A stretch of DNA of 64,000 bases, taken from assembly GCF_021729885.1 (NCBI RefSeq), contig NZ_CP063401.1:1736001-1800000 (forward strand). The letters run 5' to 3'. The notes beneath the pieces are model-generated. The model was given only the letters and a program-made list of their open reading frames with translations, had not been told where the DNA came from and ran no database searches. The DNA is from Devosia sp. SL43 (GTDB lineage: Bacteria; Pseudomonadota; Alphaproteobacteria; Rhizobiales; Devosiaceae). The position numbers and the translations under genes are program-made. Position 1 is the stretch's first letter, and every line of letters begins with the position of its first letter. Shown here piece by piece: positions 54,318 through 63,467 of this stretch.

Positions 54318-57274
54318 CCTCCTATCGCCTCGCCTCGGGCGGACGCATTGATCGTACAGCGACTGTCCGATTCAGCTTCGACGGCCTAGCGCTTACGGGC
54401 CACCCGGGTGACACGCTGGCCTCGGCGCTGCTGGCCAATGGCCGCCAGCTGGTGGGGCGCAGCTTCAAATACCATCGTCCGCGCGGCATTCTGACGGCAG
54501 GCGCGGCCGAGCCCAACGCTCTCGTAACGCTCGGGGAAGGCGGCCGAACCGAGGCCAATACCCGCGCGACCATGGTGGAAATCCATCCCGGTCTCGTAGC
54601 GCGCAGCCAGAACCGCTGGCCCTCGCTTGATTTGGATCTGGGGGCCATCACCAGCCTGGCGGCGCCGTTTCTCGGTGCCGGATTCTACTACAAGACCTTC
54701 ATGTGGCCGTCTGCCTTTTGGGAACGGGTCTATGAACCGTTGATCCGCAAGGCCGCCGGCCTTGGTCGCGCCAGCTTTGAAGCCGACCCGGACAGCTATG
54801 AAAAAAGCTGGGCTCATTGTGATCTTCTGGTCGTGGGGTCGGGACCATCAGGGCTCGCCGCCGCGCTGACCGCCGCACGGGCCGGCGCCCGCGTCATCCT
54901 GGCGGACGAAAGTGCCGAGCTCGGAGGGTCGCTGCTGGCCGAGACCGGCTCGGTCGATGGCGTTTCCGCCGCCGGCTTCGTCGCCGCAACATTGGCGGAA
55001 CTGGCCAGTTTCCCCAAGGTCAGGCGGCTGGCTCGAACGACAGTTGTCGGCTGGTACGACGATGGTGTGTTCGGGGCGCTGGAACGGGTCCAGAAGCATG
55101 TCGGCGCAATCGACCCAGACCATCCAGTCGAACGGTTCTGGCGCATCCAGGCCCGGCAGGCGATTGTGGCCGCCGGGGCCGAGGAACGTCCGATGGTCTT
55201 CGGCGGCAATGATGTGCCGGGCGTGATGCTCGCCGGGGCGATGCGCACCTATGCCAATCGCTACGGCATCGCCCCCGGCCGTCGCGTCGCCGTGTTCACC
55301 GCTGGTCCCTCCGGCTATCGCACCGCAGCAGACCTTGAAGCCCTGGGCGTCGAGGTCGTGGCTATCATCGATCCAGGTGAACCCGCGCCGGGCAGCTACA
55401 CCGGCAAGGCCCGGGTCTTGAGCAATAGCGTGGTTGCCGGGACCGGTGGGCGAAAGTCATTGAGCGGCATCACCGTGCGCGGACCCAACGGCGAAGAAAC
55501 CATCGCCGTTGACGCGCTGGCCATGTCGGCTGGCTGGAGCCCGATCGTCAACCTGGCCTGCCATCGTGGCGACAAGCCGGTATGGTCCGAAAGCCACGCC
55601 GCGTTTCTACCGCCGCAGTCGCGTGATGGCCTAGCCGTGGCCGGTGCGGCAGCGGGGGTCTATGGCATCGCCGCCGGCCTGGCCGATGGTGCCGACCAGG
55701 CGGTTATCGCACTGAGCGCATTGGGCATCGGGGCCAAGCCCGCCGTTTTCGATGCCGGACAAGCAACGCCCGAGCGGCCTGGCAAAGCGTTCTGGTTTGT
55801 GGAGCAGCCGATTGGCAAGGCGTTCGTCGACTATCAGAACGATGTCCACCTCAAGGATCTGGGGCTAGCCGTGCGCGAGGGCTATGGCCATGTGGAACTG
55901 GCCAAGCGCTACACCACAAACGGCATGGCGACCGACCAGGGCAAACTGTCCAATATCAACGCCATCGGCATCCTCGCGGCGGTACGGGGCGTGTCGCCCG
56001 ATGCTGTGGGTACGACGACTTATCGCCCGTTCTACACGCCGGTCTCCTTTGGTGCGCTGACCGGTGTGTCGACTGGCGCCCATTTCCAGCCGATGCGGCG
56101 CTCGCCTTTGCATGATTGGGCCGAACGCCAGGGCGCCAGCTTCGTCGAGACCGGCCTCTGGTATCGCTCGGCCTGGTTCCCGCGCCCGGGTGAGACGACC
56201 TGGCGGCAGAGCGTCGACCGGGAGGTCAACGCCGTCCGCACCGCCGCCGGGCTGTGCGATGTCTCCACCTTGGGCAAGATCGAGATCGTCGGTGCGGACG
56301 CGGCGGAGTTTCTCAATCGCGTCTATTGCAACGCCTTCCTCAAGCTGCCCGTGGGCAAGGCCCGCTACGGCATCATGCTGCGCGAGGACGGCATGATCTA
56401 TGATGACGGCACAACCAGCCGCCTGGGCGAAAATCGCTACTTCATGACGACGACGACAGCGCTGGCGGCTGGTGTTCTCACTCATCTCGAATATTGCGCC
56501 CAGGTGCTCTGGCCAGAACTCGATGTGCGGCTGGCATCGGTAACCGACCAATGGGCGCAGATGGCCGTAGCCGGACCCCGCTCGCGCGACATCCTCGCCG
56601 GCATCGTCGATGCCGACCTTTCCGAAGCGGCATTTCCGTTTCTCGCGGCACGCGAGGTGACGCTGTTCGGTGGCCAGATCGCGGCGCGGCTGTTCCGGAT
56701 TTCGTTTTCGGGTGAGCTGGCATTCGAACTGGCGGTGCCGGCCGGTTTTGGCAGCGCGGTGGCCGATGCAATCATGCAAGCGGGCGCTGCCATGGGGATC
56801 ACGGCCTACGGCACCGAGGCACTGGGCGTTCTGCGCATCGAAATGGGCCACGTCACCCATGCGGAGATCAACGGCACCGTGACACCGGGCGATCTGGGCT
56901 TCGGGCGCATGGTGTCGGCCAACAAGCCCGTTTTCATCGGCAAGGCCATGCTGGGCCGCGAGGGTGTACAGGCCGCCGACCGCCCGCAACTGGTGGGGGT
57001 CAAGCCGCTCGACGCCACCGAAAGTTTTGCTACCGGCGCCCACCTGCTCGCGCCAGGGGCGGCCCCGTCGATGGCCAATGATCTGGGCTATGTCACCTCA
57101 AGCTGCTTCTCCCCGACGCTCGGGCACACGATTGGTCTGGCACTGGTGCGCGGCGGTCCGCAGCGCCTCGGCGAGGAGGTGACGCTCTGGAACAAGCTGG
57201 CCGGAAAGACCACCCGCGCCGTCCTGTGTTCGCCGGCATTTTACGCTCCGCAGGGAGAACCAGCGCATGTTTGA
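54314..57274 (+). CDS. mgdC: N-methylglutamate dehydrogenase subunit C (SoxA-like)
   Basis: This 986-residue alpha subunit has an N-terminal ferredoxin-like Fer2_4 domain (GHPGDTLASALLANGRQLVG), then an NAD/FAD-binding domain with LLVVGSGPSGLAAALTAARA near residue 173. The C-terminal GcvT-like aminomethyltransferase domain (from about residue 610, including GLCDVSTLGKIEIVGADAAE) binds tetrahydrofolate and captures the C1 unit. The length is usual for the family. It overlaps the genes on both sides, so the subunits are made in step. Confidence 0.9.
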   Translation: MTSYRLASGGRIDRTATVRFSFDGLALTGHPGDTLASALLANGRQLVGRSFKYHRPRGILTAGAAEPNALVTLGEGGRTEANTRATMVEIHPGLVARSQNRWPSLDLDLGAITSLAAPFLGAGFYYKTFMWPSAFWERVYEPLIRKAAGLGRASFEADPDSYEKSWAHCDLLVVGSGPSGLAAALTAARAGARVILADESAELGGSLLAETGSVDGVSAAGFVAATLAELASFPKVRRLARTTVVGWYDDGVFGALERVQKHVGAIDPDHPVERFWRIQARQAIVAAGAEERPMVFGGNDVPGVMLAGAMRTYANRYGIAPGRRVAVFTAGPSGYRTAADLEALGVEVVAIIDPGEPAPGSYTGKARVLSNSVVAGTGGRKSLSGITVRGPNGEETIAVDALAMSAGWSPIVNLACHRGDKPVWSESHAAFLPPQSRDGLAVAGAAAGVYGIAAGLADGADQAVIALSALGIGAKPAVFDAGQATPERPGKAFWFVEQPIGKAFVDYQNDVHLKDLGLAVREGYGHVELAKRYTTNGMATDQGKLSNINAIGILAAVRGVSPDAVGTTTYRPFYTPVSFGALTGVSTGAHFQPMRRSPLHDWAERQGASFVETGLWYRSAWFPRPGETTWRQSVDREVNAVRTAAGLCDVSTLGKIEIVGADAAEFLNRVYCNAFLKLPVGKARYGIMLREDGMIYDDGTTSRLGENRYFMTTTTALAAGVLTHLEYCAQVLWPELDVRLASVTDQWAQMAVAGPRSRDILAGIVDADLSEAAFPFLAAREVTLFGGQIAARLFRISFSGELAFELAVPAGFGSAVADAIMQAGAAMGITAYGTEALGVLRIEMGHVTHAEINGTVTPGDLGFGRMVSANKPVFIGKAMLGREGVQAADRPQLVGVKPLDATESFATGAHLLAPGAAPSMANDLGYVTSSCFSPTLGHTIGLALVRGGPQRLGEEVTLWNKLAGKTTRAVLCSPAFYAPQGEPAHV

Positions 57275-57845
57275 TATCAGACTTGTCAGCAAGGCAGCGC
57301 TGGCGGACGCACGATTTGGGCAGTCTGGCGCAATCGGGCCCAAGGGCCCTGGAGTGGTCCTGTCCGCCCTGCCCGAGACATCGCTCCTGTCGCTGCTGGC
57401 CGCTCCTGATGCCGTTGCCTTACTGGAGCGTCTGGCTGCACTTGCGACGCATGAACAGGCGCAATTGCGTTCGGCTGGCTATGCGCAGTGGCTGTTGATC
57501 GGTGCAGTTGGGACGTCGTTGGACCTCGTCGCAATTGAGGCGGCACTGGGCCGGGACGCCGCCTTGGTCGATCTGGGGCATGCCCGTGTCCGCATCAGTA
57601 TTGCCGGACCCAGTGCAGCGGACGCGCTGGCAAAGGGATGCGCGATTGATCTCGACCCCGAAGCCTTTCCACCGGGTCGATCTGCCCAGACCCTGCTCGG
57701 CCACATCGGTGTCCATCTGACCCGGATTGGGCCTGAGGCGTTTGAGTTGATCGTCATGCGCAGCTTTGCACTCAATCTGTGGCAGGACCTGCTTGTCCTC
57801 AGCCGCGCGTTCGGAGTTGACGCCCGTGCGGCAACCGACTTGTAG
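57267..57845 (+). CDS. mgdD: N-methylglutamate dehydrogenase subunit D (SoxG-like)
   Basis: This 192-residue gamma subunit of the sarcosine oxidase type has the weakly conserved pattern ISIAGPSAADALAKGCAIDL, FPPGRSAQTLLGHIGVHLT and FELIVMRSFALNLWQDLL. It overlaps mgdC by 8 bases and ends the operon. It completes the four-subunit dehydrogenase. Confidence 0.88.
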   Translation: MFDIRLVSKAALADARFGQSGAIGPKGPGVVLSALPETSLLSLLAAPDAVALLERLAALATHEQAQLRSAGYAQWLLIGAVGTSLDLVAIEAALGRDAALVDLGHARVRISIAGPSAADALAKGCAIDLDPEAFPPGRSAQTLLGHIGVHLTRIGPEAFELIVMRSFALNLWQDLLVLSRAFGVDARAATDL

Positions 57846-57944
57846 GGGATGACGATGCCGCCACAACCCGCACCCAGAACGGCGACTTGAGCCATTCGCG
57901 GCCGTCTCACACCTCGTTGGATAGCCCGTGGCCTGCCATTCGAT

Positions 57945-59705
57945 CTAGATCACCGCTCCGAGGTGCTGCTTGTAGGTATCAGCAGGGGCAGACAGGCGGC
58001 GCGCCCCGATGGCCAGCATGGCCTGATGCTGGCTGAGGTGTAGCCCACCACTCAGATGCTCAAGAAACGCCGTCTTGTGCAGGTGGTCGGTGACCGGCCC
58101 CTTGACCTCGGACAGATGCAACCGCACGCCCAGATCGGACAATTGCCGCTGGATGGCCTCTAGGCTTTCGAGCGCTGACATGTCGATGGCGTTGACCGCT
58201 GAACACATCAGCACCACGTCCTTGACCGTCGGGTCGGATGCGACCTGGTCGTAGATCAGGTCTTCCAGATAGCGCGCATTGGCAAAGTAGAGGCTTTCGT
58301 CGACGCGGATTGAGAGCACGCCGGGGATGGTCTCGACCCGATGGCGCTTGACGTTGCGATAGTGCTCGGTGCCCGGCACCAGCCCGACGACAGCGGCATG
58401 GGGACGCGACGAGCGATATAGGAAAATCAGGATCGAGGCGCCGACGCCCAGCGAAATGCCAACCTCCACCCCCAACAACAGCGTGCCCAGTAGCGTGATG
58501 GCCACCGCTGCGAAATCGGCCTTCGAATAGGCCCAGGCCCGCTTGAGGATAGAAAAATCCACCAGCGTCAACACTGCGAGTACGATGGTCGCCGCCAGCG
58601 TCGCCTTGGGCAGGACGGCGAGGAACGGGGTCAACAGCAGTGTCGCCCCGGCAATGCCGATGGCGGTGAAGGCGCCGGCCGCCGGGGTGGCCGCCCCGGC
58701 GTCGAAGTTGACCACCGAGCGGGCAAAGCCGCCGGTCACCGGATAGCCGCCGCCAATGGCTGCAGCCAGGTTCGACGCACCCAGCCCGATCAGTTCCTGG
58801 TTCGGATCTATGCGCTCCCGCCGCTTGGCGGCGAGGGTCTGGGCTACCGAGATGGATTCGACGAATCCAACGACCGAGATGATCAGCGCCGGCAGCAGCA
58901 GCGCCTGCATCGTGTCGAGATTGAAGCGAGGCAGCGACAGCATCGGCAGGCCCTGCGGTACCTCACCGACCAGCGCAACACCCTTGCTGCCGAGGTCGAA
59001 CATCGCAGACCAGGCCATGGTGAGGAAGACTACGAACACCGGACCGGCCCGTACGATGACCGTGGCCACGCCTTTGGGCAGGCCGAAGCGATTGAGCCAA
59101 TTCTTGAGGTCGAGCCGGATCCACAGCAACAGCGCCAGTGCCACAACCCCGACAGCCACAGTGTTCCAGTTGATGGAACCGACATTTTGCACAATCGAGG
59201 TTACCAGTTGCGGCAGCGCATGGCCCTCGGTCTTGATGCCGAGCAGACCACCCACCTGGCTGGTGGCGATGATCAGACCCGATGCGGTGATGAAGCCAGA
59301 GATCACCGGATGGGAGAGGAAGTTGGCGATGAAGCCAAGCCTGAACAGGCCCATTACCGTCAGCATGACACCCGACAGCAAGGCCAGCAGGATGGCCGCG
59401 CTGGCATAGTCGGCCGTACCTTCGACCGCCAGCTTCCCGACGGCAGCGGCCGTCATCAGCGAGACGACCGCCACGGGGCCGACGGCCAGTGCCGATGATG
59501 TGCCGAAGATCGCATAGGCGACCAGCGGCAGCACCGAGGCATAAAGACCCACTTCCGGCGGCAGGCCGGCCAGCAGCGCATAGGCCAGCGACTGCGGGAT
59601 CAGCATGATGGTGACGATGACCGCTGCGACGAGGTCGCTGGTCAGCGTCTGCCGGTTATAGCGCCGGCCCCAGTCGAGAATGGGGAAGTAGGTCTTGAGA
59701 TTCAT
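57945..59705 (-). CDS. SulP family anion transporter with STAS domain
   Basis: This 586-residue membrane protein has the SulP core (IPQSLAYALLAGLPPEVGLYA, FLSHPVISGFITASGLIIA) with multiple hydrophobic segments, and a cytoplasmic STAS domain from about residue 440 (GVLSIRVDESLYFANARYLE, MCSAVNAIDMSALESLEAI). It is the last gene of the sulfide operon, 5 bases after the DUF442 gene. Sulfate or sulfite export of oxidised sulfur is a plausible role, but the ion is not proven. Confidence 0.9.
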   Translation of the reverse strand: MNLKTYFPILDWGRRYNRQTLTSDLVAAVIVTIMLIPQSLAYALLAGLPPEVGLYASVLPLVAYAIFGTSSALAVGPVAVVSLMTAAAVGKLAVEGTADYASAAILLALLSGVMLTVMGLFRLGFIANFLSHPVISGFITASGLIIATSQVGGLLGIKTEGHALPQLVTSIVQNVGSINWNTVAVGVVALALLLWIRLDLKNWLNRFGLPKGVATVIVRAGPVFVVFLTMAWSAMFDLGSKGVALVGEVPQGLPMLSLPRFNLDTMQALLLPALIISVVGFVESISVAQTLAAKRRERIDPNQELIGLGASNLAAAIGGGYPVTGGFARSVVNFDAGAATPAAGAFTAIGIAGATLLLTPFLAVLPKATLAATIVLAVLTLVDFSILKRAWAYSKADFAAVAITLLGTLLLGVEVGISLGVGASILIFLYRSSRPHAAVVGLVPGTEHYRNVKRHRVETIPGVLSIRVDESLYFANARYLEDLIYDQVASDPTVKDVVLMCSAVNAIDMSALESLEAIQRQLSDLGVRLHLSEVKGPVTDHLHKTAFLEHLSGGLHLSQHQAMLAIGARRLSAPADTYKQHLGAVI

Positions 59706-59710
59706 CCGTC

Positions 59711-60070
59711 TTACTTGGACAGCGTGGCGTAGAGGCTGCCGGCGCGGGCGCCGGAGCGGCAATAGCCGAGCATCGGCTTGGGCATCTTCTTCCAGGCGTC
59801 ATGGAAACGGATGATCTGTCCCTCGCCCAACCCGCCGGACACGGGAATGTGGACGATTTGCAGCCCCAGCGTCTCGGCAGCGCGGGCCACCTCGTTGAAG
59901 CTGGGCTGTCCCTGCTCCTCGTTGTCGGGTCGCGCACAGACGATGGACTTGTATCCGGCATCGGAGACAGACTGGACCTGCTCGGGCGTAATCTGGCCTG
60001 TGACGGCAAAACTGTCGTCGACCTTGCGAACGTTCATGGTGTTGGCCTTGGATTTGAAAAGGGAGAACAT
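59711..60070 (-). CDS. DUF442 family protein (beta-lactamase hydrolase-like phosphatase domain)
   Basis: This 119-residue protein has a protein-tyrosine-phosphatase-like loop CRSGARAGS with Cys104, and VRKVDDSFAVTGQITPEQV at the N-terminus as in TIGR01244 proteins. In several bacteria this domain is fused to the metallo-hydrolase Blh; here it is separate, 70 bases after the metallo-hydrolase gene. A sulfur-transfer or persulfide-handling role is likely. Confidence 0.87.
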   Translation of the reverse strand: MFSLFKSKANTMNVRKVDDSFAVTGQITPEQVQSVSDAGYKSIVCARPDNEEQGQPSFNEVARAAETLGLQIVHIPVSGGLGEGQIIRFHDAWKKMPKPMLGYCRSGARAGSLYATLSK

Positions 60071-60140
60071 GTTGGGGGCTTTCTGAAGTTGCTCCTCCCC
60101 TCGCAGGAACGAAGGGAGCCGAGCTGCGACTGGGGGACAG

Positions 60141-61034
60141 CTACAGCCCGTTAACGGGAACCTTGAGATAGGTCTTGCCGTCGGTGTCCTTGGGCGGCAG
60201 CCGGCCGGCGCGCATGTTGACCTGCAGCGACGGAATGATCAGCTTGGGCATGGTGAGCGTGGCGTCACGCGCCTCGCGCATACGGACGAAGGTGTCCTCG
60301 TCGGTGCCGTGCCCGACATGGATATTGTGGTCGATCTCATCGCCAACGGTGGTCTCCCACTGGATGTCACGCCCATTGGGGCCGTAGTCGTGGCACATGA
60401 ACAGGCGCGTCTCGCGCGGCAGAGCCAGCACGCGCTGGATCGACCGGTAGAGCGTACGCGCATCCCCGCCAGGAAAATCGGCGCGGGCCGAGCCGCCATC
60501 GGGCATGAACAGCGTATCGCCCACAAAGGCGGCGTCGCCCGCCACATGGGTCATGCAGGCCGGGGTGTGGCCCGGCGTGTGCATCGCATAGACGGTCAGC
60601 CCGCCGATCTGATAGCTGTCACCGTCCTTGAACAGGCGGTCGAACTGGCTGCCATCGCGCTGGAATTCGGTGCCCTCGTTGAACACCTTGCCAAAGGTGT
60701 CCTGCACAATGGTGATGTTCTCGCCGATCCCCAGCTTGCCGCCGAGCTTGCTCTGGATATAGGGCGCGCCCGACAGGTGGTCGGCATGCACGTGCGTCTC
60801 GATCAGCCATTCGAGCTTGAGCTCGTGCTCCTCGATATAGGCGATGATTTTGTCTGCACCATCATAGGTGATCCGGCCCGCTGCATAGTCAATGTCCATG
60901 ACGCTGTCGATGACAGCGCAGGCATTGGAATCGGGATCTTTGACCACATAGCTGATGGTATTGGTCGGGGCGTCGAAGAAGGCGGTAACCTCCGGCTTGG
61001 CCGAGAGATCGGGCGTAAAGGGAAGTTTGCTCAT
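60141..61034 (-). CDS. MBL-fold persulfide dioxygenase (Blh/ETHE1-like)
   Basis: This 297-residue metallo-beta-lactamase-fold protein has the metal-binding motif HVHADHLSG (His81, His83, Asp85, His86), GHTPACMTHV and VGDTLFMPDGGSARADFP. The last is the pattern of iron-dependent persulfide dioxygenases, which oxidise glutathione persulfide to sulfite. It lacks the rhodanese or DUF442 fusion. It is in the middle of the sulfide-detoxification operon. Confidence 0.88.
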   Translation of the reverse strand: MSKLPFTPDLSAKPEVTAFFDAPTNTISYVVKDPDSNACAVIDSVMDIDYAAGRITYDGADKIIAYIEEHELKLEWLIETHVHADHLSGAPYIQSKLGGKLGIGENITIVQDTFGKVFNEGTEFQRDGSQFDRLFKDGDSYQIGGLTVYAMHTPGHTPACMTHVAGDAAFVGDTLFMPDGGSARADFPGGDARTLYRSIQRVLALPRETRLFMCHDYGPNGRDIQWETTVGDEIDHNIHVGHGTDEDTFVRMREARDATLTMPKLIIPSLQVNMRAGRLPPKDTDGKTYLKVPVNGL

Positions 61035-61054
61035 CGCGGTTTCCTTTCCAGGGG

Positions 61055-61495
61055 TCAGGCGGTTTGCGTCGCGCGGGATTCCAGCGCGAGGCGGACAGTG
61101 CGGGCGGCGAAGATTCCCGCCAGCATGGTGCCGACGAAGATCCAGACCGAGCTCTCCCCCAGGCCCAGCGCCGGAATGGCGCCGCCGGGACAGAAGCCGG
61201 ACATCCCCCAGCCCACGCCGAAAATGGCGGAGCCGGCGATCAGCGGCAGATCGAGCTTTCGCCCGGTCGGCAGGTGGAATCGGGCTTCCACAACAGGCCT
61301 GTCGCGCCGCAGCACGATGCGATAGCCGATGGCGGTAACCACAAGGGCACTGGCCATGACCAGCGCCAGGGAGAGGTCCCAGCTGCCGGCGAAGTCAAAG
61401 AAGTTCAGCACCTTGGCCGGGTTGGACATGCCCGAAAGTGCCATGCCGGTGCCAAAGACCAGGCCGATCAGGCCGGCAATGATGGTCCGCTGCAT
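61055..61495 (-). CDS. YeeE/YedE family membrane protein (second half)
   Basis: This 146-residue membrane protein has several hydrophobic segments and the conserved Cys-containing GWGMSGFCPGGAIPALG, typical of YeeE/YedE sulfur-compound (thiosulfate/sulfur) transporters. It overlaps the first YeeE gene by one base, and the pair probably forms a split transporter. Confidence 0.87.
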   Translation of the reverse strand: MQRTIIAGLIGLVFGTGMALSGMSNPAKVLNFFDFAGSWDLSLALVMASALVVTAIGYRIVLRRDRPVVEARFHLPTGRKLDLPLIAGSAIFGVGWGMSGFCPGGAIPALGLGESSVWIFVGTMLAGIFAARTVRLALESRATQTA

Positions 61496-61923
61496 CACAG
61501 GCCTCCCATCACATGCCGGGTGACGAAAACGGTCGCCGCAGTCGTCGCCATGAAGATGGCTGTGGCGGCGATCGAGCGCGGCGACAACCGCGCCAGGCCG
61601 CAGACGCCGTGGCCCGAAGTACAACCGGAGCCGAAATAGACGCCTACGCCCACGATCAGCCCGCTGACCGCCAGCCAGGAGGTAGGGACCGGACTGTCGA
61701 ACCCAATCGCCTGGCCGGACAGCATCACGATCAGCATAGGCGCCACGATGGCACCGGCGATGAACGCGGCGCGCCAGCCCCAGTCCGCTGCAATGGGCGG
61801 CAACAGGCCCGTCAGGATGCCGGTCATCCCGGCGATGCGGCCATGAAAGGCCATGAGTAATACGGCAGAGAGCCCGATCAGCGTGCCGCCAGACAGCGAC
61901 ATGAGAGGGGTGAATTCAGTCAT
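61495..61923 (-). CDS. YeeE/YedE family membrane protein (first half)
   Basis: This 142-residue membrane protein has the conserved GVYFGSGCTSGHGVCGLARL, with two cysteines of the YeeE/YedE signature. ATG 61923 overlaps the stop of the DUF2892 gene. It and the gene at 61055 likely move a reduced sulfur compound across the inner membrane. Confidence 0.88.
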   Translation of the reverse strand: MTEFTPLMSLSGGTLIGLSAVLLMAFHGRIAGMTGILTGLLPPIAADWGWRAAFIAGAIVAPMLIVMLSGQAIGFDSPVPTSWLAVSGLIVGVGVYFGSGCTSGHGVCGLARLSPRSIAATAIFMATTAATVFVTRHVMGGL

Positions 61924-62141
61924 CGGCTCGGAACCTTGCAGGTGGAAAGACCAAGAATGGCGTAGAGGGGGCAGAAGCGGACCAGGGCGGTGACGATCAG
62001 CACGACGCCGACGATCACCGAGGCCCACAGCCAGACGGGGTTGGCGAACAGGGCCATGCCCGAAACGAACGGCAGCAGAACCAGCACGGCCCCGATGACA
62101 ATGCGGGCAATCCGGTCGGGTGTTCCGACATTGATTCTCAT
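61920..62141 (-). CDS. DUF2892 small membrane protein
   Basis: This 73-residue protein has two hydrophobic segments and the DUF2892 pattern (NVGTPDRIARIVIGAVLV, CPLYAILGLSTCKV) seen in the membrane tail of YgaP-type rhodaneses. It is the first gene of the sulfide operon and is divergent from the BigR-type regulator. Confidence 0.87.
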   Translation of the reverse strand: MRINVGTPDRIARIVIGAVLVLLPFVSGMALFANPVWLWASVIVGVVLIVTALVRFCPLYAILGLSTCKVPSR

Positions 62142-62198
62142 GGTGGTGTCCTTGAAGCTTGAGGAAATTCGGCAGATATTGACGTTACTCACAGTCGT

Positions 62199-62218
62199 AT
62201 ATAAGAACATTCTAATAT
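62199..62218. promoter_or_regulatory. Probable BigR operator between divergent genes
   Basis: ATATAAGAACATTCTAATAT is an imperfect AT-rich palindrome, like the BigR box of related bacteria, in the 75-base gap between the operon and the regulator. It touches the first possible start codon of the regulator (62217), favouring a start at 62226 or 62241. Confidence 0.6.
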
Positions 62219-62519
62219 GATCAAGATGGAAATCGACAAGATGGAGGCCAATGCCGATCAGGCAACGCGCCTCCTCACGGCCATGGCCAACTCAAAGCGG
62301 TTGCTGATCCTGTGCAACCTGCTGGAACGGGAGATGAATGTGACGGAGTTGGGCGACAGGGTCGGCTTGGCGCAGTCACCCCTGTCGCAGCACCTGTCCA
62401 AGCTGCGCGCCTGGGACTTCGTCAAGACGCGGCGCGATGGCCAGCAGGTCCACTACAGCCTCGCCTCAGATGCGGTGAAGCAGGTGCTGACGACCCTCTA
62501 CGGGATCTATTGTGCATAA
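62217..62519 (+). CDS. bigR: ArsR family persulfide-sensing repressor (BigR/SqrR type)
   Basis: This protein of up to 100 residues has the winged helix VTELGDRVGLAQSPLSQHLS followed by VKTRRDGQQVHYSLAS. Cys33 (ILCNLL) and Cys99 (IYCA) match the two redox cysteines of BigR/SqrR, which form a disulfide or tetrasulfide when persulfides accumulate and then release DNA. It is divergent from the sulfide operon it probably represses. ATG 62226 or 62241 may be the true start. Confidence 0.88.
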   Translation: MIKMEIDKMEANADQATRLLTAMANSKRLLILCNLLEREMNVTELGDRVGLAQSPLSQHLSKLRAWDFVKTRRDGQQVHYSLASDAVKQVLTTLYGIYCA

Positions 62520-62661
62520 GGAACAGCGCCAATTGGACGACAGGCCGAGCAACGGCCTGCGCAATGTTCGCCATTTGAAGGACTAGTCGTGAAATTTCTG
62601 ACGTTCAGATGAACCTCATTGGCGCAGCTGGCGCCGCTTCACCCAACTGAGTCATCGCCGT

Positions 62662-63450
62662 TTACCAGCAGCAGAATCCGCCATCGACCAGCAGGTCGAT
62701 GCCTGTCACGTAATTCGCCGCATTGGACAGAAGGAAGACCGCCGGCCCCACCATTTCATTGACATGGGCCATCCGTTGCATTGGCGTCTGCTCTTCGAAG
62801 GACTTGGTCTGGTGCACCATTTCGGGGCGGGTGTTCATCGGCGTTGCGGTGTAACCAGGGCTGATCGTGTTGACGCGGATACCGCGCCCGACCCATTCCA
62901 TCGCCATCGACTTGGACATGTGGATCACGCCAGCCTTGGACGCATTATAGTGGCATTGGTTGAGCCCGCGGTTGACGATCACCCCCGACATCGAGGCGAT
63001 GTTGACAATCGCGCCGCGCCCATGCGCCAGCATGGCCCGCGCCTCGGCCTGGCAGGACAGGAAGACGCCCTTGAGGTTGATGTCCATCATGGTCTGGAAC
63101 TGACTCTCTTCCATGTCCTCGGCGGCGTTGGCATTGGCGATGCCTGCAGCATTCACCGCCAGGCTTAGTGCGCCCAACTCGGCCTCAGTGCGGGCCACGG
63201 CATCATTGAGTGCGGCGCTACTGGTGACGTCAGCCGCGATCTGGATGCTGCGACGGCCGGCCCGGGCGATGAATTCGGCGGTGGTGGCCAGCCCGTCATC
63301 GGTGCGGCGGTCGAGCAGGGCGACATCGGCGCCACATTGTGCCAGCCCCATGGCGATGCGCTGGCCAATGCCGCTGCCGGCACCGGTGACCAGGGCGACA
63401 TTCCCCGTGAGATCAAACAGGGTCGGCGCATTGAGCGTGATGTCGGCCAT
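62662..63450 (-). CDS. Short-chain dehydrogenase/reductase (polyol-type)
   Basis: This 262-residue SDR enzyme has the cofactor motif VTGAGSGIGQRIA, NAAGIAN, the catalytic Ser region IVNIASMSG, Tyr-x-x-x-Lys in CHYNASKAGVIHMSKS and the C-terminal YVTGIDLLVDGG. It begins 17 bases after a sugar ABC ATPase of the ribose type, suggesting a polyol or sugar alcohol dehydrogenase acting on the imported compound. Confidence 0.87.
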   Translation of the reverse strand: MADITLNAPTLFDLTGNVALVTGAGSGIGQRIAMGLAQCGADVALLDRRTDDGLATTAEFIARAGRRSIQIAADVTSSAALNDAVARTEAELGALSLAVNAAGIANANAAEDMEESQFQTMMDINLKGVFLSCQAEARAMLAHGRGAIVNIASMSGVIVNRGLNQCHYNASKAGVIHMSKSMAMEWVGRGIRVNTISPGYTATPMNTRPEMVHQTKSFEEQTPMQRMAHVNEMVGPAVFLLSNAANYVTGIDLLVDGGFCCW

Positions 63451-63467
63451 CGTCTAGTATTCCTTGT

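Noticed and set aside
55865-57043. 392-residue open frame on the minus strand
   Set aside because: It is antisense to mgdC and has no family resemblance.
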